From NCBI GenBank assembly GCA_965262565.1, contig CBDHFQ010000009.1:1-58634 (forward strand): 58,634 nt of DNA, written 5' to 3'. The translations under genes were made by a program, and so were the position numbers. The number at the start of each line of letters is the position of its first letter. Within the stretch, counting starts at the first letter, position 1. Of the stretch, positions 1-8,851 are shown piece by piece. The notes under the pieces were generated by a model. The model searched no databases. It saw only the letters and a list, made by a program, of their open reading frames with translations, and was not told where the DNA came from. This stretch comes from CBDHFQ01 sp965262565. GTDB taxonomy: Bacteria; Bacteroidota; Bacteroidia; J057.

Positions 1-1465
1 GTTGACTGACACCACTATCTCCTCCTCCAGATCTGTTTCCTAAATACGCATCAGCTTCATCTATCATCACTGCCACCGGCGCCATGGCTCGTAAAATCTT
101 TAATACTTTTTGCAGGTTCCCTTCTGACTGTCCTACATATTGACCGCGGAAATTTTTGAGCAACACCATAGGCACCCCAATCTCATTAGCGAAACTGGTA
201 ATCATAAAGGTTTTTCCCGTTCCTACCGGACCGGAAACTAAATATCCCATCGGCATCACATCGTGTCTACCAGCACGTAGCGCCCGCGCAGCATCCAGCA
301 AATGTTTTTTCGCTTGCTTATGACCTGCGACATCATCCAGGGTGAATTTACTCGTAACGAATTCCAGCATCCCTCCCGCTTCGGATTCGATCATCTCCTT
401 CTTCTTCTGTGTCAATTCGTCATTTGTGAAGGTCAACTGATTCTGCGTCACTTCCGACATCATGATCTTAAGGTGCACAATCCCCAATCCAGCCGTATTC
501 TTAGCCAGAATTTCAGGCGACATTTCAAATAATTGTTGGCTGTCGGGTTGTTGGGAAAAATAGTGCTGGATATACGTATATCTTTCCTGTTCAGTAGGAT
601 ACGCTAAATTGACTTCATGTGTGTAAGGATTACGGACGTATTGTGGGCTGATGTCCATAATATTTTCCGTGTTGATGATGATGGTCATGTCCGCTTTGAG
701 GAATTTATCTTCCTGGGCCCATTTCTGGAGGAAAACGAGCAGCATGCGCTCTTCCTTGCTCTGGCTAGCTTGAGGAATAATCGTTTCCGCATATTCCACA
801 ATAAAAGCAATGGATTTGGGTTTGCTGATGCGGTTTTTGATATGCGATAACAGCCGGCTTATATCTTTTGGGCTTTGTTTTTTTCCTTTGTTGTCGCTGG
901 TATCTATGTAGTTGATCAAATCGGGAATAGTTCTGTTCATGAACCGTTGAACTATATCCATTTCTTCCTCCTCTGCTGTCGCTTGTGCCTTTTCTCCTGC
1001 TTCCTTCTTTAATCTGCGTTCCAAATATCCAATCAAAAATTGTAGGAACTCCTGATTGATACATAAATTAAAATAGGTATCTAAGACCAAAAAAGCTCTA
1101 CCAGGATCTCGCGACAGGTCGGAAAAATTGTTGCCTGTTAAATCATCAAACATTTTTAGGGTAGAAATAAAATCCTGACGCATACTTCCATCTCCCCCAA
1201 AAATTCTGTCATCTTTAAATCGAATACCTGCAGCACGATCGTAATATACCACAATATCACGCGCTCCAAACATCTCTTCATTATAAAACTCCCTCAATTT
1301 CATGTATGTGGTCTCTCCTCTGGTGACAGCCACATAATCATTAATATTCCCATGTACGATAAACTGGGAAACGTTTTGAGATAAATATTTTCGCTTTATA
1401 TCCTTTGCCCATTCTGGTACGATCACCGGAGAAATAGCAGGTACTTGAACATCTGTATCAGCCAT
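1..1465 (-). CDS. AAA+ ATPase, 3' end beyond window
   Basis: The minus strand is open from an ATG at 1465 to the window edge (488 codons), so the C-terminus is missing. Residues 1-330 form a domain I cannot name; it begins MADTDVQVPAISPVIVPEWA and contains the segments QFIVHGNIND and DIVVYYDRAAGI. A AAA+ core follows: DDVAGHKQAKKHLLDAA, Walker A GPVGTGKT at about 412-419, a pore-like GQYVGQSEG segment, and Walker B VAVMIDEADA near 462. The core resembles the FtsH/Cdc48 type of AAA module, but there is no signal or membrane segment and no protease domain is visible. An energy-dependent remodelling role is inferred from the fold only; the partner is unknown. Short plus-strand ORFs here are shadows. 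Confidence 0.85.
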   Translation of the reverse strand, partial: MADTDVQVPAISPVIVPEWAKDIKRKYLSQNVSQFIVHGNINDYVAVTRGETTYMKLREFYNEEMFGARDIVVYYDRAAGIRFKDDRIFGGDGSMRQDFISTLKMFDDLTGNNFSDLSRDPGRAFLVLDTYFNLCINQEFLQFLIGYLERRLKKEAGEKAQATAEEEEMDIVQRFMNRTIPDLINYIDTSDNKGKKQSPKDISRLLSHIKNRISKPKSIAFIVEYAETIIPQASQSKEERMLLVFLQKWAQEDKFLKADMTIIINTENIMDISPQYVRNPYTHEVNLAYPTEQERYTYIQHYFSQQPDSQQLFEMSPEILAKNTAGLGIVHLKIMMSEVTQNQLTFTNDELTQKKKEMIESEAGGMLEFVTSKFTLDDVAGHKQAKKHLLDAARALRAGRHDVMPMGYLVSGPVGTGKTFMITSFANEIGVPMVLLKNFRGQYVGQSEGNLQKVLKILRAMAPVAVMIDEADAYLGNRSGGGDSGVSQ

Positions 1466-1550
1466 ATATTACGTATGTATTGAAATCTAACATGAGTTAA
1501 GTAAGATAATATACTTTTTCGACACTTGGAAAGGCTATTAACGTGACAAT

Positions 1551-1581
1551 AAAAAAGACCCTATCGTCTTTAGATAGAGCC
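1551..1581 (-). terminator. Rho-independent terminator for the 158-aa secreted protein gene
   Basis: On the minus strand GGCTCTATC (1581-1573) pairs with GATAGGGTC (1565-1557), including two G-U pairs, around a 7-nt loop, followed directly by six T. It lies downstream of the minus-strand gene ending at 1708 and upstream of the ATPase gene. Confidence 0.7.
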
Positions 1582-1707
1582 TAGTTTCCAAAAATTGTGC
1601 ATGAAAAATAAAAAAGGATGTAAAGCGCTTTTAATTAGCGTTGTTAATAATGAGCGTTAGGTAAATTTTGATATATATTTTGGTCGATGTTCATGATGAT
1701 GGGCCGA

Positions 1708-2184
1708 TTAATAAGGAGGTAAGTTCAATACTTCTCCACCTACACTGAATACAGAAGTGTTACCATCGGAAGATACGCTGATGTCTGTATTGTGATTAAA
1801 ATATCCGCTGGCATTTCCTTCCTGCCAATATACTCCAGCTGAATTTGGTGCCTGTTGATAGGTTCCTCCGTTCTGGAAGTAATTATAATTGTTATAAGTT
1901 TGATTCGTAGCTTGCTGTTGCAAAGCGTTGTAGTATGCAACTACCTGAACCAGATTTACGGTAGGATAATATCCTACTACACCGAAGTTTCCATAGCCAT
2001 CTAAATAATAATTTCCTGCAGGTACCGAACCGATTAATTGTTGGAGCAAGGTCAATTCCTCAACGGATATCTCTACCTGATTAACATATACCTGAGTTCC
2101 GGTACTTTGTTGATATTGTCCGTAGCTATGGGAGAAGAAGCTAAAAGTAAGGGCGCATGCAATGACTAAAATAAGATTTTTCAT
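1708..2184 (-). CDS. Small secreted Tyr/Gln/Asn-rich protein
   Basis: The 158-aa product has a clear signal peptide (MKNLILVIACALTFSFFSHS, cleavage probably near YGQ). The mature part has a segment VYVNQVEISVEELTLLQQLI followed by PAGNYYLDGYGNFG. This resembles a short module seen in many secreted bacterial proteins (V-Y-V-N-G ... L ... G ... PG-x-Y-W-x-D ... G-x-W-G), recalled from memory rather than searched. Residues 85-130 are Gln/Asn/Tyr-rich low complexity, and the tail ends GGEVLNLPPY. No catalytic motif is visible. It is monocistronic, with its own terminator at 1551-1581. The export call is firm; the function is unknown. Confidence 0.75.
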   Translation of the reverse strand: MKNLILVIACALTFSFFSHSYGQYQQSTGTQVYVNQVEISVEELTLLQQLIGSVPAGNYYLDGYGNFGVVGYYPTVNLVQVVAYYNALQQQATNQTYNNYNYFQNGGTYQQAPNSAGVYWQEGNASGYFNHNTDISVSSDGNTSVFSVGGEVLNLPPY

Positions 2185-2302
2185 GATAATCTAAGTTGTA
2201 AAGAGGTCTTTTTCTCATATTCTATAGGTTAATGCAGAATAATCTTAAAAGGTAATCACATGCGCCCCCCATTTGCTTACTTTTTTTAACTAAGCCATGA
2301 AA

Positions 2303-3343
2303 CTATGCATTGACCTTAGGATTTTTGATGCCTTCGATCTGATGTGCCATCCCACCATAAGTCATTTTCTTAGCGCCATCCCTCAGAATAAAATCGTGCG
2401 GAAAGCCCAACTCGATCTTAGAGACTTCATCTAAGCGTTTGATTTGCGTTTCATCTAGGTGGATGTTGGTCGAAGCCAGGTTATCTTCCAATTGGTGTAT
2501 TTTACGAGCACCTATAATAGGAATAACACCTTTGTGTAAGATCCAGGCAAGCGCTAATTGGGCGGGAGAGACAGCTAATTCTTCAGCAATGCTCACTACT
2601 TCCCTCACGATGCGATCATTTTTCTCATTGAAGCGATAAGAGGTTTTAGCTTCATTACGGGTGCCGCTAGTATCATCTGCTAAATATTTTCCGGTCAATA
2701 AGCCAGTAGCCAGCGGAGACCATGCCACCACTCCTAATCCTAATTCCTTAGACATGGGTAGTAAATCTCTCTCTGGCGTTCTTTCTGTGAGATTATATTC
2801 CAATTGATTAACGATGAAAGGGGAAAGGGCATGACATTCAGCCCAGGTGTTGGCTTTAGAGATAATCCAGGCAGGCGTATCCGAAACGCCGAGATAGAAG
2901 ACTTTCCCCTGGCGAACCAAATCATCTAAGGCGCGCATCACCTCTTCTATAGGCGTCGTAAAATCCCAGATATGAAGGAAAAGGACGTCAATATAATCGG
3001 TGTTCAATCGCTTCAAACTGGCTTCGACCGATTGGAACAAATTCTTACGATGATTTCCTGCTTTGTTGGGATTGTGCGTAGTGTTTGAAAGGGAATACTT
3101 AGTCGCCAGAACGATATGATCCCGATCTGCTTGTATGAGGTCAGCCAGGATCTTCTCGCTGGAACCTTCCGTATAGACATCTGCCGTATCGATAAAATTT
3201 CCTCCAGCTTCCAGATAGGTATCGAATATTTGTTTACTCGTTTCCTGAGAAGAACCCCAACCCCAATCTTCTCCAAATGTCATTGTCCCTAAACACAAGG
3301 GAGAGACTCTTAGGCCACTATTACCTAATAAGCGATAATTCAT
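2303..3343 (-). CDS. Aldo/keto reductase
   Basis: A 346-aa NAD(P)H-dependent aldo/keto reductase of the oxidoreductase-type (YajO/Tas-like) group, acting in the cytoplasm on an unknown aldehyde or ketone. It starts MNYRLLGNSGLRVSPLCLGT, the normal start of the family. The ORF can be extended 26 codons upstream, but that extension (MIVVIPLFIYVKNIYTF) is not family-like, so the ATG at 3343 is preferred. The catalytic tetrad is present as D52, Y57 (DTADVY), K82 (LATKYS) and H124 (LFLHIWD). The C-terminal cofactor region includes PIIGARKIHQLEDNL. It stands alone and is transcribed away from the broken araC-type gene. Confidence 0.92.
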   Translation of the reverse strand: MNYRLLGNSGLRVSPLCLGTMTFGEDWGWGSSQETSKQIFDTYLEAGGNFIDTADVYTEGSSEKILADLIQADRDHIVLATKYSLSNTTHNPNKAGNHRKNLFQSVEASLKRLNTDYIDVLFLHIWDFTTPIEEVMRALDDLVRQGKVFYLGVSDTPAWIISKANTWAECHALSPFIVNQLEYNLTERTPERDLLPMSKELGLGVVAWSPLATGLLTGKYLADDTSGTRNEAKTSYRFNEKNDRIVREVVSIAEELAVSPAQLALAWILHKGVIPIIGARKIHQLEDNLASTNIHLDETQIKRLDEVSKIELGFPHDFILRDGAKKMTYGGMAHQIEGIKNPKVNA

Positions 3344-3514
3344 TTTAGTATTAATTGTAAGGTGAATATTGAATGTGTAAATGTTTTTTACGTAGATGAA
3401 TAAGGGAATAACAACTATCAAGCCGGGAAGTCTGTTTAAGGGAAGGTCAAATTCATGAGAACAAAAATTAAAGATACCATTGGTACGAGGTCTATTTGAG
3501 TGCTTAGATTTACC

Positions 3515-4395
3515 CTAACACGCACTTCGCTTTAATAAGCGATATTCCCCTTGTCTTTTAAACTCCCGAATAGACATCCCTGCATAACGCTTAAAGGTTT
3601 TGGAAAGGTGACTCACATCGGTAAAACTTAATTCATCCGCAATTTCCGTGAGCGTATAATCGGAGTTGAGCAGCCTGATTTCCACCAATTTTATCTTGGA
3701 GGTGATAATGTACTCTCTTAAGGAAGTTTTTACCTTCTTTCGAAAAAATTCACTTAAATAAGTAGGAGATAGTGAAAATGTATGGGCCAGCTGTTCGACT
3801 TTGAGTAAATGCGGCTCTGAGATATGTTCGTGAATGTAGCTTAGTAGATGGGTGATGCGCTCATCTTTTCGTCAGAAGCTGAGACTTCGTAAAAGAAACT
3901 TTGTTTGATATTTCTCAAAAGAATTTCTAGCAGACAGCTCATTAAGCTTTTAATAATGATAGTGGAGCCTGATCTGTAGTTCATATTTTCTTTGATAATC
4001 AGATCAATCAACGCGTAAATATGCTGTCTGTCTAATTCATTGTGTATAATATCACCAGGAAGTTGATTATAGTTAGAAAGGATGTAAGCAGCTTCCTTAA
4101 ACCATCCCTGTCGGTGAAATGATTTATGGGGAGCAGTTTGAAAAAAATGTGAGGTAAATCTTAAAAAGATAAATTTAGAAGGCTGATGAATCTGGAAAGA
4201 ATGACATTTTAAGGGAGGCAAGAGAAAAATACTTCCCTTCTCGTAAGCATACTCATTATAATTGATACATTGTATACCCTCTCCTTCTCTGATAAGTACC
4301 AATTCAAAGAAATTATTCTTGACAGGGCGCTGTCTCCATTCACTCAATTCTATTTCTTGTATTTCAAAAGGTTTATAAGCTTCCAATACTTGCAT
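3515..4395 (-). pseudogene. AraC-family transcriptional regulator, frameshifted
   Basis: Residues 1-180 (from the ATG at 4395) are a cupin-like sensor domain of AraC type (GEGIQCINYNEYAYEKGSIF, LLPPLKCHSFQI). The frame closes at 3841 after SDEKMSASPIY. In the -1 frame the DNA continues without interruption as KDERITHLLSYIHEHIS and a complete AraC DNA-binding domain: helix-turn-helix LLKVEQLAHTFSLSPTYLSEFF, then a second motif with DYTLTEIADELSFTDVSHLSKTF, ending at a TAG at 3515-3517. The whole locus is 881 nt, one short of a multiple of three. The break sits at an A run (TTTT, 3866-3869 on the plus strand), so one A seems lost. This could be true inactivation, a base-calling error or, less likely, programmed slippage. 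Divergent from the DUF1330/monooxygenase operon, which it may have controlled. Confidence 0.85.
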
Positions 4396-4520
4396 AATTG
4401 CCTATATCTAAGGTAATGTTGGCTCGAAAGTTAATGATATCCTATTTATTCTACTATAAAAGCCCTTAAATATACCATATACACCTTCTGTTTTACATTA
4501 ATTTTCAACTAAAAGCCGCG

Positions 4521-4528
4521 TACCTTTG
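4521..4528 (+). promoter_or_regulatory. Bacteroidota -7 promoter box (TACCTTTG)
   Basis: TACCTTTG matches the Bacteroidota sigma-A -7 consensus TAnnTTTG exactly and ends 29 nt upstream of the DUF1330 start codon. No good -33 TTTG is seen at the expected spacing. The leader is AT-rich and has no Shine-Dalgarno, as usual in this phylum. Confidence 0.55.
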
Positions 4529-4557
4529 AGGTATACCTTAACAATCAACAAAAAAAG

Positions 4558-4860
4558 ATGGCTTATTATTCTGTGTTAGACGTTTCGCCTACTACTCAAG
4601 ATTGGATTCCTGATTATCTTCCCACGGCTAATAGATTAGTTGCTAAACATGGAGGTAAATATTTAGCTCGAACCTCTAACCATGAGCAAATGGAAGGAGA
4701 ACAAAAAGGAGCAGGTCTTCGAATCATCTTAGAATGGCCGTCGAAGGAAGCGGCGTTAGCCTTTATGAATGATCCAGCATATGTGCCCCATCTTAAAGCA
4801 CGGACAGAGGGATCTATTAGTCATCATTATTTGATCGAAGGAAAAGACGACCTGGCTTAA
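4558..4860 (+). CDS. DUF1330 family protein
   Basis: A 100-aa protein with the DUF1330 dimeric alpha-beta barrel pattern: YYSVLDVSPTTQDWIPDYL, then HGGKYLARTSNHEQMEGE, then ILEWPSKEAALAFMNDPAY. The conserved GGKYLAR and W-P-S-x-E-x-A-x-x-F segments are clear. Members are small cytoplasmic proteins of uncertain function, structurally like ABM/EthD-type domains and often next to oxidoreductases. It is followed after 56 nt by a luciferase-like monooxygenase and then an SDR relic, so the three genes probably form one redox operon behind the TACCTTTG promoter box. A degradative or detoxifying role is inferred only from context. Confidence 0.88.
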   Translation: MAYYSVLDVSPTTQDWIPDYLPTANRLVAKHGGKYLARTSNHEQMEGEQKGAGLRIILEWPSKEAALAFMNDPAYVPHLKARTEGSISHHYLIEGKDDLA

Positions 4861-4916
4861 TCAATTATAGAAGAAAAGTAACAGTAGCTTTTCTTTTGAA
4901 GAACTTACCTAATGCG

Positions 4917-5897
4917 ATGAAAGAGTTTGAATCTATCAATGTAGCTTATAATGAAGTGTTTAGCCCTAATCAATTGAGCTTAGGCATTGTCGTTCCCATA
5001 GAACATTATGCTCAAGGTCCAGTACCCACGATGGAAAACCATTTGGAAAGGGCTAAGCTCGTTGAAAGATTGGGATTTAAAGCTTTGTGGGTAAGAGATG
5101 TGCCCTTTAATGTTCCTTCTTTCGGAGATGCGGGTCAGACATATGATCCTTTTACCTATTTGGGATACCTGGCTGGGCAGACTTCTCTTATAGCTTTAGG
5201 AATATCGAGCATTGCTTTACCACTTCACCATCCGGTTCACGTGGCTAAATCAGCTGCAACCATAGACCGCTTGTCAAATGGTCGATTAATGTTGGGAGTG
5301 GCATCGGGAGATAGACCAAGCGAATATCCCGCTATGGGCATATCATTTGATGATCGGGGAGAATTATTTCGGGAATCGTTTGAATACATCCGAAAAGCAA
5401 CAGAGAGTTTCCCATCATTGGAACATAATCATTTTGGTGACTTGAATGGGCAGATGGATATTTTGCCCAAACCGACAGCCCGTAAAATTCCCATGTTGAT
5501 TACAGGTCGCAGTAGACAATCCCTGGAATGGAATGCCCAACATGGAGATGGATGGATGTATTATCCGCAGAATTCTTACCAACAAGCATATTGGATAGAG
5601 CATTGGCGAAAGTTGGTCGCAGAAACTCAAGAGTTGGATAAGCCATTTATGCAGCCCCTTTATGTGGATTTACAGGAAGATGATAATTATTTGCCTCGAT
5701 CCATACACTTGGGCCTAAGAACTGGTGTAAACCCATTGGTACAATATCTTAACCAACTGAAAAATATAGGCGTCAATCATGTAGCCATCAACCTCCGATT
5801 TAATTCAGGAAATATAGGAGATACCTTAGAAAAACTTGCGGCCAAATTACTTCCCCATTTTCATTCATCTGGACATAAAACCATGAAACAAACATGA
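4917..5897 (+). CDS. Luciferase-like flavin-dependent oxidoreductase
   Basis: A 326-aa member of the bacterial luciferase (LLM) superfamily, probably of the BA3436-like subgroup: an F420- or FMN-dependent TIM-barrel oxidoreductase with unknown substrate. Visible hallmarks are SLGIVVPIEHYAQGP, LWVRDVPFNVPSFGDAGQTYDP, GISSIALPLHHPVHVAKSAA, DRLSNGRLMLGVASGDRP and the late segment ITGRSRQSLEWNAQHGDGW. The frame is open back to a TTG at 4896, but the ATG at 4917 (MKEFESINVAYNEVF) is the likelier start. Its stop overlaps the start of the SDR relic (ATGA), showing tight translational coupling. Confidence 0.87.
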   Translation: MKEFESINVAYNEVFSPNQLSLGIVVPIEHYAQGPVPTMENHLERAKLVERLGFKALWVRDVPFNVPSFGDAGQTYDPFTYLGYLAGQTSLIALGISSIALPLHHPVHVAKSAATIDRLSNGRLMLGVASGDRPSEYPAMGISFDDRGELFRESFEYIRKATESFPSLEHNHFGDLNGQMDILPKPTARKIPMLITGRSRQSLEWNAQHGDGWMYYPQNSYQQAYWIEHWRKLVAETQELDKPFMQPLYVDLQEDDNYLPRSIHLGLRTGVNPLVQYLNQLKNIGVNHVAINLRFNSGNIGDTLEKLAAKLLPHFHSSGHKTMKQT

Positions 5898-6120
5898 TAA
5901 AAACTATATGCATCACTGCAGGACGGATGGGATTTGTACATTAGCCGCTATTAAATTCGCCAAAGAAGGGCATAGGATATATTGGTATGAGAAAAATAAA
6001 ACGAAATTGGAAAAAGTTATTGCTGAAGTGAAACAGCAATCGAACAGTGAACAGGTAAAAGGATTTGTCGCTGATTTTTCAGTGCTAGAGGTCGTTGAAC
6101 AGATATTGAAGGATGAATAA
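5894..6120 (+). pseudogene. Short-chain dehydrogenase relic (frameshifted and truncated)
   Basis: The ATG at 5894 overlaps the previous stop and reads MIKTICITAG, the beta-1 strand of an SDR. One base is then missing near 5922. The next frame reads TDGICTLAAIKFAKEGHRI, YWYEKNKTKLEKVIAEV and GFVADFSVLEVVEQILKDE before stopping at 6120. Restored, this is the Rossmann start of an SDR (ITAG.TDGIG), with the last Gly now Cys, then the second strand and the VADFS segment. The remaining ~170 residues, including the Ser-Tyr-Lys triad, are absent. It is therefore a double-hit pseudogene in an otherwise intact redox operon. Confidence 0.8.
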
Positions 6121-6147
6121 TTAATGAGTGATATATATAGCTCCCAA

Positions 6148-6591
6148 TTATGTATGAAAGTACTCGAATTCGTGCTTTAGGATCGCCATTAAGACGAGAC
6201 TTTGGTATTGACCTTGCATCATGATCACTTCTCTTAGTACTCCTTCTTCTTTAAAGCCCTCAGAGAGATATAATTGCCTGGCTCTAAGGTTTTCTTCAAT
6301 CGTATCTAGGGCCAATCGATGATATCCCAATTCTTCAAAGCAATAATGTTTGGTCCATTGAATCGCCTTCCTCCCATATCCCTTTCCTTTGTCATATATC
6401 ACTACACGTTTCAAATTGATAGCTTTATGCTCATTGGCCAAGCCTACTAACCACAAACATCCAACAATATCCCCTTTCGCATCAAATAGGGTTAAGTGGG
6501 CATGATTAGCATGGGAAATGGCTTGTAGATGTTCCTCGGGTGCATTAGAAAGAGATATAATGAATATGCTCAGGATGGGTTTCTTGAGCAT
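6148..6591 (-). CDS. GNAT family N-acetyltransferase
   Basis: A 147-aa RimJ/RimL-like GNAT protein. The acetyl-CoA pyrophosphate loop is RVVIYDKGKGYGRKAIQW (R/Q-x-x-G-x-G/A pattern at KGKGYG), followed by DTIEENLRARQLYLSEGF, the usual N-x-x-A-x-x-L-Y-x-x-x-G-F motif, and REVIMMQGQYQSLVLMAI near the end. It is cytoplasmic; the acceptor (protein N-terminus, amino acid or antibiotic) cannot be told from sequence. It converges with the SDR relic, 27 nt away. The N-terminus MLKKPILSIFIISLSNAPEE is rather hydrophobic but too short to be a convincing signal. Confidence 0.85.
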   Translation of the reverse strand: MLKKPILSIFIISLSNAPEEHLQAISHANHAHLTLFDAKGDIVGCLWLVGLANEHKAINLKRVVIYDKGKGYGRKAIQWTKHYCFEELGYHRLALDTIEENLRARQLYLSEGFKEEGVLREVIMMQGQYQSLVLMAILKHEFEYFHT

Positions 6592-6641
6592 GAATTAATG
6601 GGACATCTTTAGGAAGAGTTGGGACAATGCGCAAGAGATGC

Positions 6642-7805
6642 TTATCCCTTTTTGACGAGAAAGATTCTTCCATAAGGCTCATCAGTCAATAAATATAGTT
6701 TCCCTTCCGGGCTTTGCACGGCTTTTCTCAATCTGATAGGATCCGAGACAAACAAGGGTTCCGCTTTGTTAATCTTTGTCCCTTCCACTGTCAATTTCCA
6801 CACACTTCCTTTGGACAATCCTGGAACGATGAGATGGTTTTTCCATTCCGGTATATCATCTCCTGTATAATAGAGTAAGCCAGTAGGTGCTACGGTTTCT
6901 TTCCAAAACCAGCTAGGATTAGTGTAGTTGGCCCCTTCAGGAACTGAGGGCTCATATTGGGAATTTCTATATTCGCCTGTAGTGATGATCGGCCAACCAT
7001 AATTCGCCCCAGCTACTAACAGATTTATCTCATCTCCCTGACGAGACCCATGTTCGCTAAACCAAATATTTCCGGTGTTTGGATCTACTGTTAATCCCTG
7101 AGCAGCCCTAATCCCTGAAGCAAAAAGGCCTGGAATCGCCTGTGTTCCTAAATTGGGATTGTCCTCGGGAATACTACCATCTGGATTAATTCTGTAAATC
7201 TTCCCTCTTTTATCTGTCAGGTCTTGTGCTATAGGAAGCTCTGGTTCGTCTATTTCATCATAGAGCCTTTCTCCTACGGTAATATACAATTTCCCATCTG
7301 GGCCGAAGATCATTCCTCCACCATAGTGAAACAGATCAGCGGAATATGGAGTTGCGACCAGTAGGGTTTCTATTTGTACCAATGTGTCATTGACTAATTT
7401 ACCCCTAATGACTTTAGTTGTGCTTCCCCCAGTTCCTTCAGCAGCGTAGGCAATATATACTAGCGCATTATCGATAAATTGAGGGTCAAGAACTATATCA
7501 AATATGCCGGAATTATCTCTGGGATCTTCTACCCTAATACTGTCTATTAAATCTTCAGGAAACCCTTGGATAACAGTTTTTTCTTTCGTAGATAAATTGA
7601 CTTTGAGAAGGTTTCCATCTTTTTCTGCTACCAAAGCTTCTTCTTCAGATTGCATTGCCATACTCCAGGGATGTTTAAGGCTGTCTAATACCGTTTCCCG
7701 GGTATAAGTGGATGAAGGAGACTGGGCATATACTATCGTGCTATGTACAAACATGCCTATTAGAAACAGAAGACATGAAGTGATGTAGGGGTTAGGTTGA
7801 GTCAT
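6642..7805 (-). CDS. PQQ-type glucose/sorbosone dehydrogenase family protein, exported
   Basis: A 387-aa secreted protein with a signal peptide (SCLLFLIGMFVHSTIVYAQ) and the six-bladed propeller of the soluble aldose (glucose/sorbosone) sugar dehydrogenases. Visible motifs are LDSLKHPWSMAM, VAEKDGNLLKV, FHYGGGMIFGPDGKLYITVG, KIYRINPDGSIPEDNP, ASGIRAAQGLTVDPNTGNIW, SEHGSRQGDEINLLVAGANYGWP and LLYYTGDDIPEWKNHLIVPG. The HGSRQGDEIN stretch corresponds to the PQQ/calcium site region. It probably oxidises sugars in the periplasm with PQQ, which may be scavenged. It is in a run of minus-strand genes but 139 nt from the sigma-factor gene, so co-transcription is uncertain. Confidence 0.9.
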   Translation of the reverse strand: MTQPNPYITSCLLFLIGMFVHSTIVYAQSPSSTYTRETVLDSLKHPWSMAMQSEEEALVAEKDGNLLKVNLSTKEKTVIQGFPEDLIDSIRVEDPRDNSGIFDIVLDPQFIDNALVYIAYAAEGTGGSTTKVIRGKLVNDTLVQIETLLVATPYSADLFHYGGGMIFGPDGKLYITVGERLYDEIDEPELPIAQDLTDKRGKIYRINPDGSIPEDNPNLGTQAIPGLFASGIRAAQGLTVDPNTGNIWFSEHGSRQGDEINLLVAGANYGWPIITTGEYRNSQYEPSVPEGANYTNPSWFWKETVAPTGLLYYTGDDIPEWKNHLIVPGLSKGSVWKLTVEGTKINKAEPLFVSDPIRLRKAVQSPEGKLYLLTDEPYGRIFLVKKG

Positions 7806-7944
7806 GGTGTCTTTAGATGTTTTTAGGTAATCAGCATAATTAAGATATATTATATTACTGTATTTCAGGCTGAAAGTTGCTTACATAAGTGAAAGGACTG
7901 GTATCAAAAGGCCCTATGACTCTTGTTATGAACATTTATATCCA

Positions 7945-8787
7945 TCAAGTTGAAGGGATTTCTTCTTCTCCCATCGCCATGCGATTACAGGATAACAATA
8001 CTTCCTGTAATTCGTTTCCCTCTGACGTTAAGGGATCTATATGCTTTATCAGGGCCACTCTCAACTGGAATAATGCCTCTCTGTCATACTTTTTTGATGC
8101 TTTGACTAATTCTACCTCCATCAGTGCCGCTTGTTGATCTTGTTTAGGGTTAAACCAACCATTTAATTCCGAACATTGATGACAGACCCCTTCTTTATTC
8201 ACTAAGGCACATCTTGCATCAAATATGTCAGTCATCGTTTTTCTTGCAGATTGGAGAAGGTATTTAATCGTTCCTTCTGATTTATCCACGATATGCATCA
8301 CCTCCTTTACCGAAAAATCATAAATGTCTTTCAATAATAAGGCTACCTGATTTTCTATGGGTAGATGTTTCCCTACACAAGTAAAGCAGGTATCAATGTG
8401 TTCCTTAATATCATAAGTCGCAAAGGGGGAGGTGTGGTTAATCCTGCTAATTTTTTGTTGGAGAGGAGGTTGAGACATCACTAATTGTTTAGCTTGAGAA
8501 GTGATATCATCTGCCCATCTTTTCCTTTTTTTGAGAATATTATGCGCGAGATTTGTGCCAATGTGGAAGACCCAGGTTTTAAGAGAAGCTTCCCCTCGAT
8601 ATAAGTGTAGCTTGTCAAAGGCGCGGATAAAGGTGTCATGGGTCAAGTCATCTGCTTCGCTCCTGCTGGCTAATAATCGATACAGATAAGACTTCAATTG
8701 CGGCTGAAATGCTGAAAATAATTCGTGGAAGGCGTTGATATCTCCAGCTAATGCATCTGCTAATATTTGATCTTTTGATTCTTTCAT
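7945..8787 (-). CDS. Sigma-70 family (ECF-like) RNA polymerase sigma factor with cysteine-bearing C-terminal extension
   Basis: A 280-aa factor. Region 2 is AFHELFSAFQPQLKSYLYRL, then ADDLTHDTFIRAFDKLHLYR, then SLKTWVFHIGTNLAHNILKK. Region 4 is LPIENQVALLLKDIYDFSVK, then EVMHIVDKSEGTIKYLLQSA. It is longer than a typical ECF factor (~180 aa) because of a linker with CFTCVGKHLP and a C-terminal ~90-aa extension with C-x7-C-x2-C (CALVNKEGVCHQCSEL) and helices. The cysteines could bind a metal or sense redox, which is inference. No anti-sigma gene is adjacent, so the extension may do the regulating. It lies between the sugar dehydrogenase and the STAS-like gene. Confidence 0.88.
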   Translation of the reverse strand: MKESKDQILADALAGDINAFHELFSAFQPQLKSYLYRLLASRSEADDLTHDTFIRAFDKLHLYRGEASLKTWVFHIGTNLAHNILKKRKRWADDITSQAKQLVMSQPPLQQKISRINHTSPFATYDIKEHIDTCFTCVGKHLPIENQVALLLKDIYDFSVKEVMHIVDKSEGTIKYLLQSARKTMTDIFDARCALVNKEGVCHQCSELNGWFNPKQDQQAALMEVELVKASKKYDREALFQLRVALIKHIDPLTSEGNELQEVLLSCNRMAMGEEEIPST

Positions 8788-8851
8788 GCTAAGTAATATA
8801 GTACCCGAACTTATTATATTAACAACTTCGGGTAAGATGAAGTAATAGTAA

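Noticed and set aside
302..1064. Short ORFs on both strands in the first kilobase
   Set aside because: They lie inside the continuous minus-strand AAA+ ATPase frame, which runs off the window and has intact Walker motifs.
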